A model generated the notes under the pieces. The model had not been told where the DNA came from, searched no databases, and saw only the letters and a list, made by a program, of their open reading frames with translations. Positions 53,437 through 62,046 of a DNA stretch of 64,000 nucleotides are shown piece after piece. The DNA is taken from positions 1 through 64,000 of the forward strand of contig CAUFRY010000002.1 of the NCBI GenBank assembly GCA_959028445.1. Direction: 5' to 3'. The number at the start of each line of letters is the position of its first letter. The first letter of the stretch is position 1. A program made the position numbers and the translations under genes. The stretch is from an uncultured Collinsella sp. (GTDB lineage: Bacteria > Actinomycetota > Coriobacteriia > Coriobacteriales > Coriobacteriaceae).

Positions 53437-54519
53437 TTATTTCTCCTCAATAAGCTTGTCGACCTCGGCCATAAGCGCGTCGACAATTTGGTCCTCAGCT
53501 ACTTTACCAATGATCTGGCCATGCGAAAAGAGCAAGGCCTGACCACGTCCGCAAGCAACGCCCAGGTCGGCATCAGAAGCCTCGCCGGGGCCATTAACGG
53601 CACACCCCATCACGGCGATCGAAAGCGGCGCGGAGTAGTTCTTAAGCCGCTCGGTGACCTCCTCGGCGATGGGAATGAGGTTAACCTGGCAGCGGGCGCA
53701 CGTGGGGCACGAGACAATCTCGGGGCCACGGCGACGCAGGCCCAGCGACTGCAGAATACCCCAGGCAACCGGCGGCTCCTCGACCGGATCGGCTGTGAGC
53801 GACACACGCATGGTGTCGCCAATGCCTTCGGAAAGCAAGATACCCAAGCCTACAGAGCTCTTGATGGTGCCCTGGAGCTTGGTACCCGCCTCGGTTACGC
53901 CCAGGTGAAGCGGAACGTGGGGAATCTCACGCGACAGGGCTCGATAGGTATCGAGCGTCGTTTGCACGCTATGGGCCTTGGCCGAAAGCACAATGTTCGT
54001 AAAGCCGCGGTCCTCAAAGTGCTTGACGAAGCGCTCGCTCGACATCACGAGCTTTTCGGGCTGCGTGAGGTCTTCGCGCTCGGCGATATCCTGCTCAAGC
54101 GAGCCCGCGTTCACGCCAATGCGAATCGCGCACCCAGCGGCGCCCGCGGCATCGATCACGGCATCGACCTTGGCCCAATCGCCAATGTTGCCGGGATTGA
54201 TGCGGAGCTTGGCGGCACCGGCCTCCACAGCGCCAATGGCCAGCTTGTGGTTAAAGTGAATATCGGCGACGATCGGCACCGGAGACTCGGCACAGATGGT
54301 GCGGAAACCCTCAAGCGCGGCCTCGGTGGGCACGCTCACACGCACGATATCGCAGCCAGCCTGCGCCAACGTGCACACTTGCGCAAGCGTTGCCTGGGCG
54401 TCAGCGGTATCGGTGCAGGTCATGGATTGGACCACCACCGGCGCGCCGCCACCGATCTGCACACCGCCCACATGCACGGGGCACGTCAAATCGCGAGGCA
54501 AAGGATGGGATAAAGACAA
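53437..54519 (-). CDS. ispG: 4-hydroxy-3-methylbut-2-enyl diphosphate synthase IspG
   Basis: IspG is the 4Fe-4S enzyme of the MEP isoprenoid pathway. The 360-residue protein has VGGVQIGGGAPVVVQSMTCT, NPGNIGDWAKVD and the C-terminal cluster cysteines CPTCARCQVN and VMGCAVNGPGEA. TTG 54519 with GGGGAG upstream is the best start; longer frames run into rseP. dxr, the second MEP enzyme, is two genes upstream. Confidence 0.94.
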   Translation of the reverse strand: MSLSHPLPRDLTCPVHVGGVQIGGGAPVVVQSMTCTDTADAQATLAQVCTLAQAGCDIVRVSVPTEAALEGFRTICAESPVPIVADIHFNHKLAIGAVEAGAAKLRINPGNIGDWAKVDAVIDAAGAAGCAIRIGVNAGSLEQDIAEREDLTQPEKLVMSSERFVKHFEDRGFTNIVLSAKAHSVQTTLDTYRALSREIPHVPLHLGVTEAGTKLQGTIKSSVGLGILLSEGIGDTMRVSLTADPVEEPPVAWGILQSLGLRRRGPEIVSCPTCARCQVNLIPIAEEVTERLKNYSAPLSIAVMGCAVNGPGEASDADLGVACGRGQALLFSHGQIIGKVAEDQIVDALMAEVDKLIEEK

Positions 54520-54532
54520 TCCAAACACTCCC

Positions 54533-55894
54533 CTACAGAATAAATCGAAGTATGTCGGAACGAAGCATATAGACAAACAGCAGCGCAAAGAGCGCGATGC
54601 CCACATAGCTCACAATCGTCTGGACCTTGAGAGGTAGCTCGCGGCCCGCAATCTTTTGAATGATCTCGATGACCAGCTTGCCGCCATCGAGTGGTGGGAT
54701 GGGCAGCAGGTTCATAAAGCCAAGCGAGAACGAAATGAGGGCGGCAAACGAAAGGAATGTGGCAGGACCGGCAGCAGCAGCCTGTGAGGACATAACGCTA
54801 ATACCCACGATCGAAGAAGACTGATCGAGAATCTCCATCGTATGCTGCGGCTGGAGCAGGCGCATCACGCCCTCCGCGGTCTGCACAACATAGGAGAATG
54901 ACAGACGCGCCGAGGTGATGGGGTCCAAACGGACTACCTGCGTAGAGGCATACACACCTAGGCGCTCGTCCTCTTTGAGCGCAACCGTGGTCGAATGCTG
55001 CTTGCCGTCACGCTCGTACTCGATGGCGATATCGTCCTTACCGGCGGCCTTGCCGATGGCATCGTAAACGTTCATCCATGTGGAGCACGATACACCGTCA
55101 ACCGAAAGGATCGCATCACCAGCCTCGATACCCGCCTTGGCGGCAATAGACCCCTCGTCAACCTGACCGATCACGTTGGTATCGATCGGCACGGTGACGC
55201 CCGCAATGGAATAGATGCTCATAAGCAGCAAAAAACCCGTCAGGATATTGACGAGAATGCCCGCGAGCAGCATAAAGGCGCGCTTGAGAAAGCCCTGGCC
55301 AAGATAAGTGTGCGAGCGCTCTTGCGCCAAGAAATCAGCCTCGCCGCACGGCAGCTCCCACACATCGCCCTCGGCAGTCGCATGCTCTCGCTCGAACCGG
55401 CGGCCGTCAAAGGTGGTGTAACCCGCCGCGTCTCGCGGCAGCGTCTGATACTTGGTGGGATAGTAGCTCGGCGAGGGTTTCTCCCCTTCCTCATACCAGG
55501 GAGCGATGGAGCCCCAGCCCAGCAACAGAGCACAAGCCTCGAGCACATCCTCCTCGGAAAGCTCGAGCTCGACAGCAAGGTCGGCCACGGTCACGCGACC
55601 ATGACGGTAGATAGCCGCGAGCACGCGATCGGCGCAGGAGACATCGGTCGGATCCATACCGCAGATGGCAGCGTAGCCACCCAGCAGCAGCGGGGTCACG
55701 CCAAACTTGGTTCCAATGCGACGCGACGTGTAATGGATGTCAAAGCGGCACGGCAGGCCCAAAAAGAACTCGGTCACACGGACGCCGCAGGCACGCGCCG
55801 CCAAAAAGTGGCCGCCCTCGTGCAAAAACACGAGGACGGAAAGCATCAGCAGGCCCCAAAAGACCGATGAGAGAACGCTCAGAACAGTATCCAT
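54533..55894 (-). CDS. rseP: RseP-family site-2 metalloprotease with an inserted domain
   Basis: This intramembrane zinc protease cleaves membrane-bound anti-sigma factors or signal peptides. The 453-residue protein has HEGGH in the first helix (about 25-29), a PDZ domain (IDTNVIGQVDEGSIAAKAGI), and PPLDGGKL in the last helices. Between the first helix pair and the PDZ lies an extra segment of about 105 residues that includes a winged-helix-like stretch, CADRVLAAIYRHGRVTVADL and VELELSEEDVLEACALLLGW. This makes it longer than typical family members. ATG 55894 was chosen; TTG 55909 is the longer alternative. It lies between dxr and ispG. Confidence 0.9.
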   Translation of the reverse strand: MDTVLSVLSSVFWGLLMLSVLVFLHEGGHFLAARACGVRVTEFFLGLPCRFDIHYTSRRIGTKFGVTPLLLGGYAAICGMDPTDVSCADRVLAAIYRHGRVTVADLAVELELSEEDVLEACALLLGWGSIAPWYEEGEKPSPSYYPTKYQTLPRDAAGYTTFDGRRFEREHATAEGDVWELPCGEADFLAQERSHTYLGQGFLKRAFMLLAGILVNILTGFLLLMSIYSIAGVTVPIDTNVIGQVDEGSIAAKAGIEAGDAILSVDGVSCSTWMNVYDAIGKAAGKDDIAIEYERDGKQHSTTVALKEDERLGVYASTQVVRLDPITSARLSFSYVVQTAEGVMRLLQPQHTMEILDQSSSIVGISVMSSQAAAAGPATFLSFAALISFSLGFMNLLPIPPLDGGKLVIEIIQKIAGRELPLKVQTIVSYVGIALFALLFVYMLRSDILRFIL

Positions 55895-55919
55895 AAAACG
55901 AAAAAGCAATCCTTATGGG

Positions 55920-57107
55920 TTAGGAACGGGTTGCGGCGAGTACCTGCGCAGCCTTTTCACGCGCCCACGCATCGATGTCGCGAAGCTGCTCAAACGAATC
56001 GACCGCCTGCATATCGTGGGCATCCATGCAGGATTCCACAATGCGATCGATATCGGTAAAGCTGCAGCCATCGTGCAGGAAGGCATCGACGGCGACCTCG
56101 TTGGCGGCATTGAGCACGCACGGCATGGTGCCACCCGTCTTGCCGGCACGCTCGGCCAGTGCCAGACAGCGGAAGGTATCCATGTCGGCAGCATCAAACG
56201 TGAGCTGCCCCAGCTCGCGGAAATCGATACGAGGCGCCGGGGTATCCCAACGCTCGGGATACGAGAACGCGAACTGGATGGGAATACGCATGTCGGAAGC
56301 ACCGAGATGCGCCATCACGGAGCCGTCGGCAAACTCGACCATAGAGTGAATCTTGGACTGACGCTGCACGACCACGTTAATGAAATCGAGGTCGCAGTTA
56401 AACAGATGCATGGCCTCAATGCGCTCCAGGCCCTTGTTCATGAGGGTGGCGGAGTCGATGGTGATCTTGGCGCCCATGGCCCACGTGGGATGTGCGAGGG
56501 CATCGGCACGCGTCACGCGATTGAGCTCGTCGCGGGTGCGGCCAAAGAACGGACCGCCCGAGCAGGTGAGCCAAATACAATGAGCCTCGCGTGGGTTCTC
56601 CCCCAGATAGCACTGGTAGATGGCGGAGTGCTCAGAGTCGACTGGAATAAGCTGGCCCGGTTGCGCCAACGGCATAAGCAAGTCGCCGCCGACGACGAGG
56701 GACTCCTTGTTGGCAAGGGCAAGACGCTTATTCGAGGTCAAGGCCGCATGGCTCGCCTCGAGACCGGCGGCGCCCACAATAGCGACGAGCACGCAGTCGA
56801 CATCGTCGCGACACGCGAGCTCGCAAACCGCCTGCGCGCCAACGCCGAGCTTCGTTCCCTCGGGCAACTCCTGCAGCACGGCGTCATCGCCATGAGCGAC
56901 ATCGGCCACGGCAACCACCGGAACCGAGAACTCGCGGGCAGCGGCAACGAGCTCAGAGGTACTGGAGTTAACGGACAGCGCCGTCACCTGCAGGCGATCG
57001 GCATGCTGGCGGCACACATCGAGCGCCTGGGTGCCGATAGAGCCCGTACAACCCAGGATGGCAACACGGAGACGTCCATCGGGGCCATACGTCGTCTGGA
57101 AGGACAT
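55920..57107 (-). CDS. dxr: 1-deoxy-D-xylulose 5-phosphate reductoisomerase
   Basis: Dxr catalyses the first committed MEP-pathway step. The 395-residue enzyme has the NADPH motif GCTGSIGTQALDVC, LANKESLVVGG, and the metal/substrate site PVDSEHSAIYQCYLG. The start overlaps the cdsA stop (TAATG). It lies in the typical uppS-cdsA-dxr-rseP-ispG-proS order. Confidence 0.96.
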   Translation of the reverse strand: MSFQTTYGPDGRLRVAILGCTGSIGTQALDVCRQHADRLQVTALSVNSSTSELVAAAREFSVPVVAVADVAHGDDAVLQELPEGTKLGVGAQAVCELACRDDVDCVLVAIVGAAGLEASHAALTSNKRLALANKESLVVGGDLLMPLAQPGQLIPVDSEHSAIYQCYLGENPREAHCIWLTCSGGPFFGRTRDELNRVTRADALAHPTWAMGAKITIDSATLMNKGLERIEAMHLFNCDLDFINVVVQRQSKIHSMVEFADGSVMAHLGASDMRIPIQFAFSYPERWDTPAPRIDFRELGQLTFDAADMDTFRCLALAERAGKTGGTMPCVLNAANEVAVDAFLHDGCSFTDIDRIVESCMDAHDMQAVDSFEQLRDIDAWAREKAAQVLAATRS

Positions 57108-58006
57108 TACAGCACGCCTCCGATCATCAAAAGCAGCTGCGCGGTAATGCAGCCAAAGATAAGCGAATCGCTACGATCGAGCATGCCGCCATGGCCCGGG
57201 ATAAGGTTGCCGGAATCCTTGACGCCCACACCGCGCTTGATGCGCGACTCGATGAGGTCGCCGATAACGCCCAGGACGGACACGACCACGCCGCACAGCA
57301 GCGCATAGGGCAGGCTGAGCTTGTAGAAGTGCGTCGCCCACAGGATGAGCCAAATCAAAACCGAGCCAAGAATGCCGCCAACAAACCCCTCCCAGCTCTT
57401 TTTGGGAGAGATCTTGGGGACCATCTTGTGTTTACCGATACGGCTGCCCACGATGTAGGCAAACGAATCGGAGACCCAAAGGGACGCACAAACGCCCACC
57501 GAAAGCAGGGCGCCGGCAAAACCGGGCACGGCATCGCGCAGCAGCACGATAGCCGACAGCATAAAGCCAGTGTAGATGGGACCCATGAGCGTCACGGCCA
57601 CATCAGAGATGCGGGTACGCGGCGACCAGACATACCAAATGCCCACAGCGAGCATCAGGGCAAAAAGCAGGGCATTCAGCAACATCGAATCGCCCAACGC
57701 CGACAGCGGAAAGAGTACGGCGGCAGCGATACCCATGCGCTCGTTAGCCATCTTGCCATCGAGCCTCGTCATACGGAAAAACTCATAGCAGCACAGACCG
57801 CTCATGACGGAAACAAAGATGGCCGTGGGCACGATACCCAAAACCAGGCACAGGATAAAGACAACGGCGTAGACGATACCGGCGGCGGCACGGGTAATAA
57901 AGCCCGCCAGCCAAGAACCGGTGCCGCTCTTCACTGCAGGCGTTCCCGCAGTGGCAGCTTTGCGCGCAGGCGTCTTGGGAGCAGATGCCTTGGGACGATC
58001 GGACAC
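57107..58006 (-). CDS. cdsA: Phosphatidate cytidylyltransferase
   Basis: CdsA makes CDP-diacylglycerol, the substrate of PgsA encoded elsewhere in the window. The 299-residue membrane protein has many helices and the signature SDSFAYIVGSRIGKHKMVPK with SPKKSWEGFVGG. A 30-residue Ala/Lys/Thr-rich cytoplasmic start precedes the first helix. GTG 58006 has AGGAGG upstream. Confidence 0.95.
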   Translation of the reverse strand: MSDRPKASAPKTPARKAATAGTPAVKSGTGSWLAGFITRAAAGIVYAVVFILCLVLGIVPTAIFVSVMSGLCCYEFFRMTRLDGKMANERMGIAAAVLFPLSALGDSMLLNALLFALMLAVGIWYVWSPRTRISDVAVTLMGPIYTGFMLSAIVLLRDAVPGFAGALLSVGVCASLWVSDSFAYIVGSRIGKHKMVPKISPKKSWEGFVGGILGSVLIWLILWATHFYKLSLPYALLCGVVVSVLGVIGDLIESRIKRGVGVKDSGNLIPGHGGMLDRSDSLIFGCITAQLLLMIGGVL

Positions 58007-58008
58007 GA

Positions 58009-58803
58009 TTAAGCCTCCTCGGTCTTGCTCAGTCCACCAAACCTACGGTCACGGCCCTGATAGGCCAAAATGGCGTCGACAAGGCCCCAACGATCAAAGT
58101 CGGGCCAATAGGTATCGGTGACGTAGAATTCGGAATAAGCCACCTGCCACAGCAGATAGTTCGAAAGGCGCAGCTCACCAGAAGTGCGAATCACAAGCTC
58201 AGGATCGGGAAGGCCGGCGGTATAGAGGTGGGAAGCCACCATGTCGTCATCAATTGCGCCAGGATCGATCTTACCGGCGGCAGCGTCGAGTGCGATCTGA
58301 CGGACAGCGCGGGTAATCTCGGCACGCGCGCCGTAGTTGACGGCAAGCGCCAGCGTCATGCCGGTGTGATTGGCGCACTCGGCAAGACCGCGTTCAAAAA
58401 CGTCGCGGGTCTTCTTGGGCAGCGCGGAAATGTCACCCAAAAAGACAACGCGCACGTTTTCGCGCTTCAGAAGCGGCAGCTCGTCGATGAACGTCTTGGC
58501 AAACAGATGCATCAAGACGTTGACCTCATGCTGCGGACGGTTCCAGTTTTCGGTAGAAAACGCATAGGCCGAAAGCACGTCGACGCCCAGACGCACGCAG
58601 GCGGTAATAATCTCGCGAAGGGAGACGATACCCGCCTTGTGGCCCTCGGTGCGCGCAAGACCGCGCGACGTGGCCCAACGACCGTTGCCGTCCATGATGC
58701 ACGAGATATGGTGCGGAATGTTATTGAGGTCAAGGTCGGAAAAACCGACGCCCGCAGGGGCGTCGGCAAAGTACTCGACCAGTTTATGCTCGTCGTATTG
58801 CAC
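58009..58803 (-). CDS. uppS: Isoprenyl (undecaprenyl) diphosphate synthase
   Basis: UppS makes the C55 lipid carrier for cell-wall synthesis. The 264-residue cis-prenyltransferase has IMDGNGRWATSRG, YAFSTENWNRP, and RTSGELRLSNYLLWQVAYSE. GTG 58803 has GGAG upstream. It lies between frr (1 bp) and cdsA (2 bp). Confidence 0.95.
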   Translation of the reverse strand: MQYDEHKLVEYFADAPAGVGFSDLDLNNIPHHISCIMDGNGRWATSRGLARTEGHKAGIVSLREIITACVRLGVDVLSAYAFSTENWNRPQHEVNVLMHLFAKTFIDELPLLKRENVRVVFLGDISALPKKTRDVFERGLAECANHTGMTLALAVNYGARAEITRAVRQIALDAAAGKIDPGAIDDDMVASHLYTAGLPDPELVIRTSGELRLSNYLLWQVAYSEFYVTDTYWPDFDRWGLVDAILAYQGRDRRFGGLSKTEEA

Positions 58804-58804
58804 C

Positions 58805-59341
58805 TTAGATCTCCATGACCTCGGCTTCTTTTTCCTTCAGAAGCTCCTCGACCTTGGCGACATACTCATCAGTGTGCTTCTGGACCTTGGCCTGCTCGCG
58901 ACGGACATCGTCCTCGGTGAGCTCCTCATCGCGCTCGAGCTTGTTGTTGAAGTCGCGACGGATGTTACGGATAGACACCTTGGCCTGCTCGGCGTACTCG
59001 CGGCACTCCTTGACGAGCTCGCGACGGCGCTCCTCAGTGGGAGCCGGGAACGGAAGACGAACGACGGTGCCATCGGAGTTGGGGGTAATACCCAGATCGG
59101 AAGCGCCGATGGCCTTGACGATAGCATTGATGAGTGCCTTGTCCCACGGCTCGATGAGCAGCATGTGGGCCTCGGGGGTCTTGACGGCGGCAACCTGCGT
59201 GACCGGCGTGGGAACACCGTAATAATCGACGGTGATGTCGGACAGAATGTTGGCATTGGCGCGGCCGGTACGGACCTTGGAGAAGTTATGCTTGAGGGAC
59301 TCGAGCGACTTGTCCATATGGGCGGTGATGTTCTCTGCCAT
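58805..59341 (-). CDS. frr: Ribosome recycling factor
   Basis: The 178-residue two-domain protein (HMDKSLESLKHNFSKVRTGR, then LTEERRRELVK-type PTEERRRELVKECREYAEQA) splits post-termination ribosomes with EF-G. AGGAGG precedes ATG 59341. pyrH and uppS flank it, the usual order. Confidence 0.96.
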   Translation of the reverse strand: MAENITAHMDKSLESLKHNFSKVRTGRANANILSDITVDYYGVPTPVTQVAAVKTPEAHMLLIEPWDKALINAIVKAIGASDLGITPNSDGTVVRLPFPAPTEERRRELVKECREYAEQAKVSIRNIRRDFNNKLERDEELTEDDVRREQAKVQKHTDEYVAKVEELLKEKEAEVMEI

Positions 59342-59343
59342 GC

Positions 59344-60066
59344 TTAATCCTCCTGATAGACGAGCGTGCCGACGGGCTCACCCGAAAGCGCGCGCTTGAC
59401 GGTGTCCTCGCCATCGATGTTGAGGACCAAAATCGGCATACGGTTATCCTGGCACAGTGCCGTAGCCGTGGAATCCATAACCTGCAGACCGCGGACGAGC
59501 ACCTCGTGATAGGTAATCTTGTCAAAACGGACGGCATCGGCGCACTTGACGGGATCCTTGTCGTAGATGCCGTCAACCTTGGTGGCTTTAATCAGAATCT
59601 CGGCGCCGATCTCGCACGCACGAAGAGCCGCGGCGGTGTCGGTCGTAAAGTACGGATTGCCCGAACCGGCGGCAAAAATAACGACGTTGCCCTTGGAAAG
59701 GTGGTTGATGGCGCGACGGCGAATATAGGGCTCGCAGATCTCGTTCATCTGGATAGCGCTCATCACGCGGCAGGGAACATCGTTATGCTCGAAGGCATCC
59801 TGCAGGGCGAGCGCGTTCATAACGGTTGCCAGCATGCCCATGTAGTCGGCCTGAGCACGCTCCATGCCACCGGCAGCGCCGGCCATGCCGCGGAAAATAT
59901 TGCCGCCGCCGACAACGACGCCGACCTCATGGCCAACGGCGAGCAGCTCCTTGACCTGCTTGGCAAGATGGTCGGTAACCTTGGGGTCGATGCCATATTG
60001 GCCGTCGCCCATCAGTGCTTCGCCGGAAAGCTTAAGAAGCACGCGTTTATATCGGATGTCGGACAA
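59344..60066 (-). CDS. pyrH: UMP kinase
   Basis: PyrH phosphorylates UMP to UDP and is the step after the pyr operon products. The 240-residue protein has YKRVLLKLSGEALMGDGQYG, VVGGGNIFRGMAG and the NPYFTTDTAAALRACEIGAE segment. The start is TTG 60066 with GGAGG 6 nt upstream. It lies between tsf and frr with a terminator-like hairpin before it. Confidence 0.95.
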   Translation of the reverse strand: MSDIRYKRVLLKLSGEALMGDGQYGIDPKVTDHLAKQVKELLAVGHEVGVVVGGGNIFRGMAGAAGGMERAQADYMGMLATVMNALALQDAFEHNDVPCRVMSAIQMNEICEPYIRRRAINHLSKGNVVIFAAGSGNPYFTTDTAAALRACEIGAEILIKATKVDGIYDKDPVKCADAVRFDKITYHEVLVRGLQVMDSTATALCQDNRMPILVLNIDGEDTVKRALSGEPVGTLVYQED

Positions 60067-60125
60067 AGCGATCCTCCTTTAATTAGACTTTCAATATGAT
60101 ATCAAAGGCTCTGATAAGAGCCATG

Positions 60126-60161
60126 AAAAAGCAGGCTGTGAGTAAAACCCACAGCCTGCTC
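60126..60161 (-). terminator. Terminator after tsf
   Basis: GAGCAGGCTGTG and CACAGCCTGCT pair around a short loop, followed by TTTTTC on the coding strand. It separates rpsB-tsf from pyrH and the downstream genes, which need read-through or their own promoter. Confidence 0.85.
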
Positions 60162-60183
60162 ATTACCAGCTACAAGAGCTTAT

Positions 60184-61053
60184 TTACTCGCCACGGACCA
60201 GACGGTCAAAGGCAACGACGGTAATGGTGTCGCCGAGCTCCTTGGAGACCTGCTCAGCGTACTTCTTGATAGTGAGGGAACTGTCCTTGATGAACTCCTG
60301 CTCGGTGAGCACGGACTGCTTGTAGAACTTCTCCAGACGGCCGACAGCCATCTTCTCCTGGATAGCCTCGGGCTTGCCGGACTCGGCAGCCTGGGCCATG
60401 TAGATCTGCTTCTCGTGCTCGACGGTCTCGGCAGGAACCTGATCGCGGGTAGCGCAGATCGGGGCGACGGCAGCAACCTGAAGGGCAACGTCGTGAGCGA
60501 AGGTCTTGAAGGACTCAGCCTGAGCGGTCTCGGCCTTCTCGAAGGCGAACTCGACGAGAACGCCGATCTTACCACCCATGTGGATGTAAGAAGCGAGCGC
60601 GCCGTTCTCGGCCTTGCGGGCAGCGAAGCGGGAGATCTTCATGTTCTCGCCCATGATGTGAATCATCTCGGTGAGCTCGGAGGAAACGGTCTCCTCGCCC
60701 ATCGGCTTCTCGAGCAGAGCGTCGACGTCAGCAGGCTCGGTGGTAGCGACAACCTCAGCGACCTTGGAAGCAAAGCCAGTGAACTTGGCGTTGGAGCCAA
60801 CGAAGTCGGTCTCGCAGGAGAGCTCGAGCAGAGCGCCGGTCTTGCCATCCTCGGAGACGAACGCGGCGACAGCGCCCTCGTTGGTCTCACGGCCAGCCTT
60901 CTTGGCAGCCTTGGCAAGGCCGTTCTTACGCAGAACGTCGACAGCGGCGTCCATGTCGCCGTCAGCCTCGACGAGAGCCTTCTTGCACTCCATCATCGGG
61001 GAGTCGGTCATCTCGCGGAGCTGCTTGACCATAGCGGCGGTAATCTGGGCCAT
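60184..61053 (-). CDS. tsf: Elongation factor Ts
   Basis: EF-Ts exchanges GDP on EF-Tu. The 289-residue protein starts MAQITAAMVKQLREMTDSPM with the signature MMECKKALVEADGDMDAAVD and has the core ELSCETDFV segment. ATG 61053 has AAAGGA upstream. It follows rpsB. Confidence 0.97.
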   Translation of the reverse strand: MAQITAAMVKQLREMTDSPMMECKKALVEADGDMDAAVDVLRKNGLAKAAKKAGRETNEGAVAAFVSEDGKTGALLELSCETDFVGSNAKFTGFASKVAEVVATTEPADVDALLEKPMGEETVSSELTEMIHIMGENMKISRFAARKAENGALASYIHMGGKIGVLVEFAFEKAETAQAESFKTFAHDVALQVAAVAPICATRDQVPAETVEHEKQIYMAQAAESGKPEAIQEKMAVGRLEKFYKQSVLTEQEFIKDSSLTIKKYAEQVSKELGDTITVVAFDRLVRGE

Positions 61054-61098
61054 TGTGGTTCCTTTCAAAGAGATGAAAAAGAATTAACTAAGACTGAT

Positions 61099-61827
61099 TT
61101 ACTCGGCCTTGGGCTCAGCGGCCATCTCGGCCTCGGAGACCTGCTCCTTGCCGGAGCCAGCGAGGCAGGCGTCAGCCATGAGCTCGCACATAAGGGTGAC
61201 AGCGGAGATAGCGTCATCGTTGCAGGGGATGCCGTACTCGACCTCGTCGGGATCGGAGTTGGTGTCGATCAGAGCGACGACGGGGATGTTCAGGCGCTGA
61301 GCCTCCTTGATGGCGTTCTCCTCGCGCTTGGTGTCGATGACGAAGAGAGCCTGGGGCAGACCCTTCATGTCGCGGGCGCCGCCGAGGTTGGTCTGGAGCT
61401 TGGTGAGCTCCTTGCCGAGCACAGCCTGCTCCTTCTTGGGCAGAACAGCCATGCGGCCGTCCTCGACCATGGCCTCGAGCTCCTCCATGCGGTTGATGCG
61501 GGAGCGGATGGTGACGAAGTTGGTCAGCATACCGCCGAGCCAACGCTGGTTGATGTAAGGCATGTTGGCGCGCTCAGCAGCGTTCTTGACGGCCTCCTGA
61601 GCCTGCTTCTTGGTGCCGACGAACAGCACGTTGCCACCCTTGGCAACGTTCTTGACGAAGGTGTAGGCCTGGTCGGCGTCGAGGATGGTCTGCTTGAGGT
61701 CAAGGATATAGATGCCGTTGCGCTCACCGAAGATGAACGGCTTCATCTTGGGGTTCCAGCGACGGGTCTGGTGACCGAAGTGGCAGCCGGCCTCGAGCAG
61801 GGTGCGGATATTAATCTTGGTAGCCAT
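61099..61827 (-). CDS. rpsB: Ribosomal protein uS2
   Basis: The 242-residue protein has LLEAGCHFGHQTRRWNPKMK, YIFGERNGIYI-type FIFGERNGIYILDLKQTI, NQRWLGGMLTNF and an acidic C-terminal tail. AGGAGG precedes ATG 61827. It opens the rpsB-tsf unit behind a well-formed promoter and a leader of about 135 nt. Confidence 0.97.
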   Translation of the reverse strand: MATKINIRTLLEAGCHFGHQTRRWNPKMKPFIFGERNGIYILDLKQTILDADQAYTFVKNVAKGGNVLFVGTKKQAQEAVKNAAERANMPYINQRWLGGMLTNFVTIRSRINRMEELEAMVEDGRMAVLPKKEQAVLGKELTKLQTNLGGARDMKGLPQALFVIDTKREENAIKEAQRLNIPVVALIDTNSDPDEVEYGIPCNDDAISAVTLMCELMADACLAGSGKEQVSEAEMAAEPKAE

Positions 61828-61962
61828 GTTAAACCTCCTGTGGTTTGCCTCCGCGCGGGGTCATCCTCCAAAACCAACCCGGACATGTGCTACCAAAGCC
61901 CGGGCACCACGGTATGAAGTAGCCGCGCGTGCGTGATAAAAACATGTTGCCGTGAAGCAACC
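61828..61962 (-). promoter_or_regulatory. rpsB leader (candidate r-protein leader RNA)
   Basis: The region from the predicted transcription start to the rpsB ATG is about 135 nt and GC-rich, with a GTTGC..GCAAC hairpin and several GC stems near CCCGGGC and CCGCGCGG. Leaders of rpsB are autoregulated by S2 in other bacteria. No specific binding motif is recognised here. Confidence 0.35.
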
Positions 61963-61968
61963 CGATGA

Positions 61969-61997
61969 ATGATAGCAGGAATGCTTCTTCCTGCCAA
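61969..61997 (-). promoter_or_regulatory. rpsB-tsf promoter
   Basis: On the coding strand TTGGCA (61992-61997), a 17-bp spacer and TATCAT (61969-61974) form a near-consensus housekeeping promoter. It is the best promoter in the window and drives the rpsB operon. Confidence 0.75.
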
Positions 61998-62006
61998 CCC
62001 GCAATC

Positions 62007-62027
62007 AAAACCACACACCTCGGTGCG
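62007..62027 (-). terminator. Weak terminator-like hairpin after xerC
   Basis: On the coding strand CCGCACC-GA-GGTGTGTGG is followed by TTTTGATTG, about 20 bp after the xerC stop and just before the rpsB promoter. Confidence 0.4.
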
Positions 62028-62046
62028 GCGCGGGACGTCCCAGCCA

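Noticed and set aside
61828..61962. Known riboswitch in the rpsB leader
   Set aside because: No ligand-binding consensus is recognised, and the position fits a ribosomal protein leader better.
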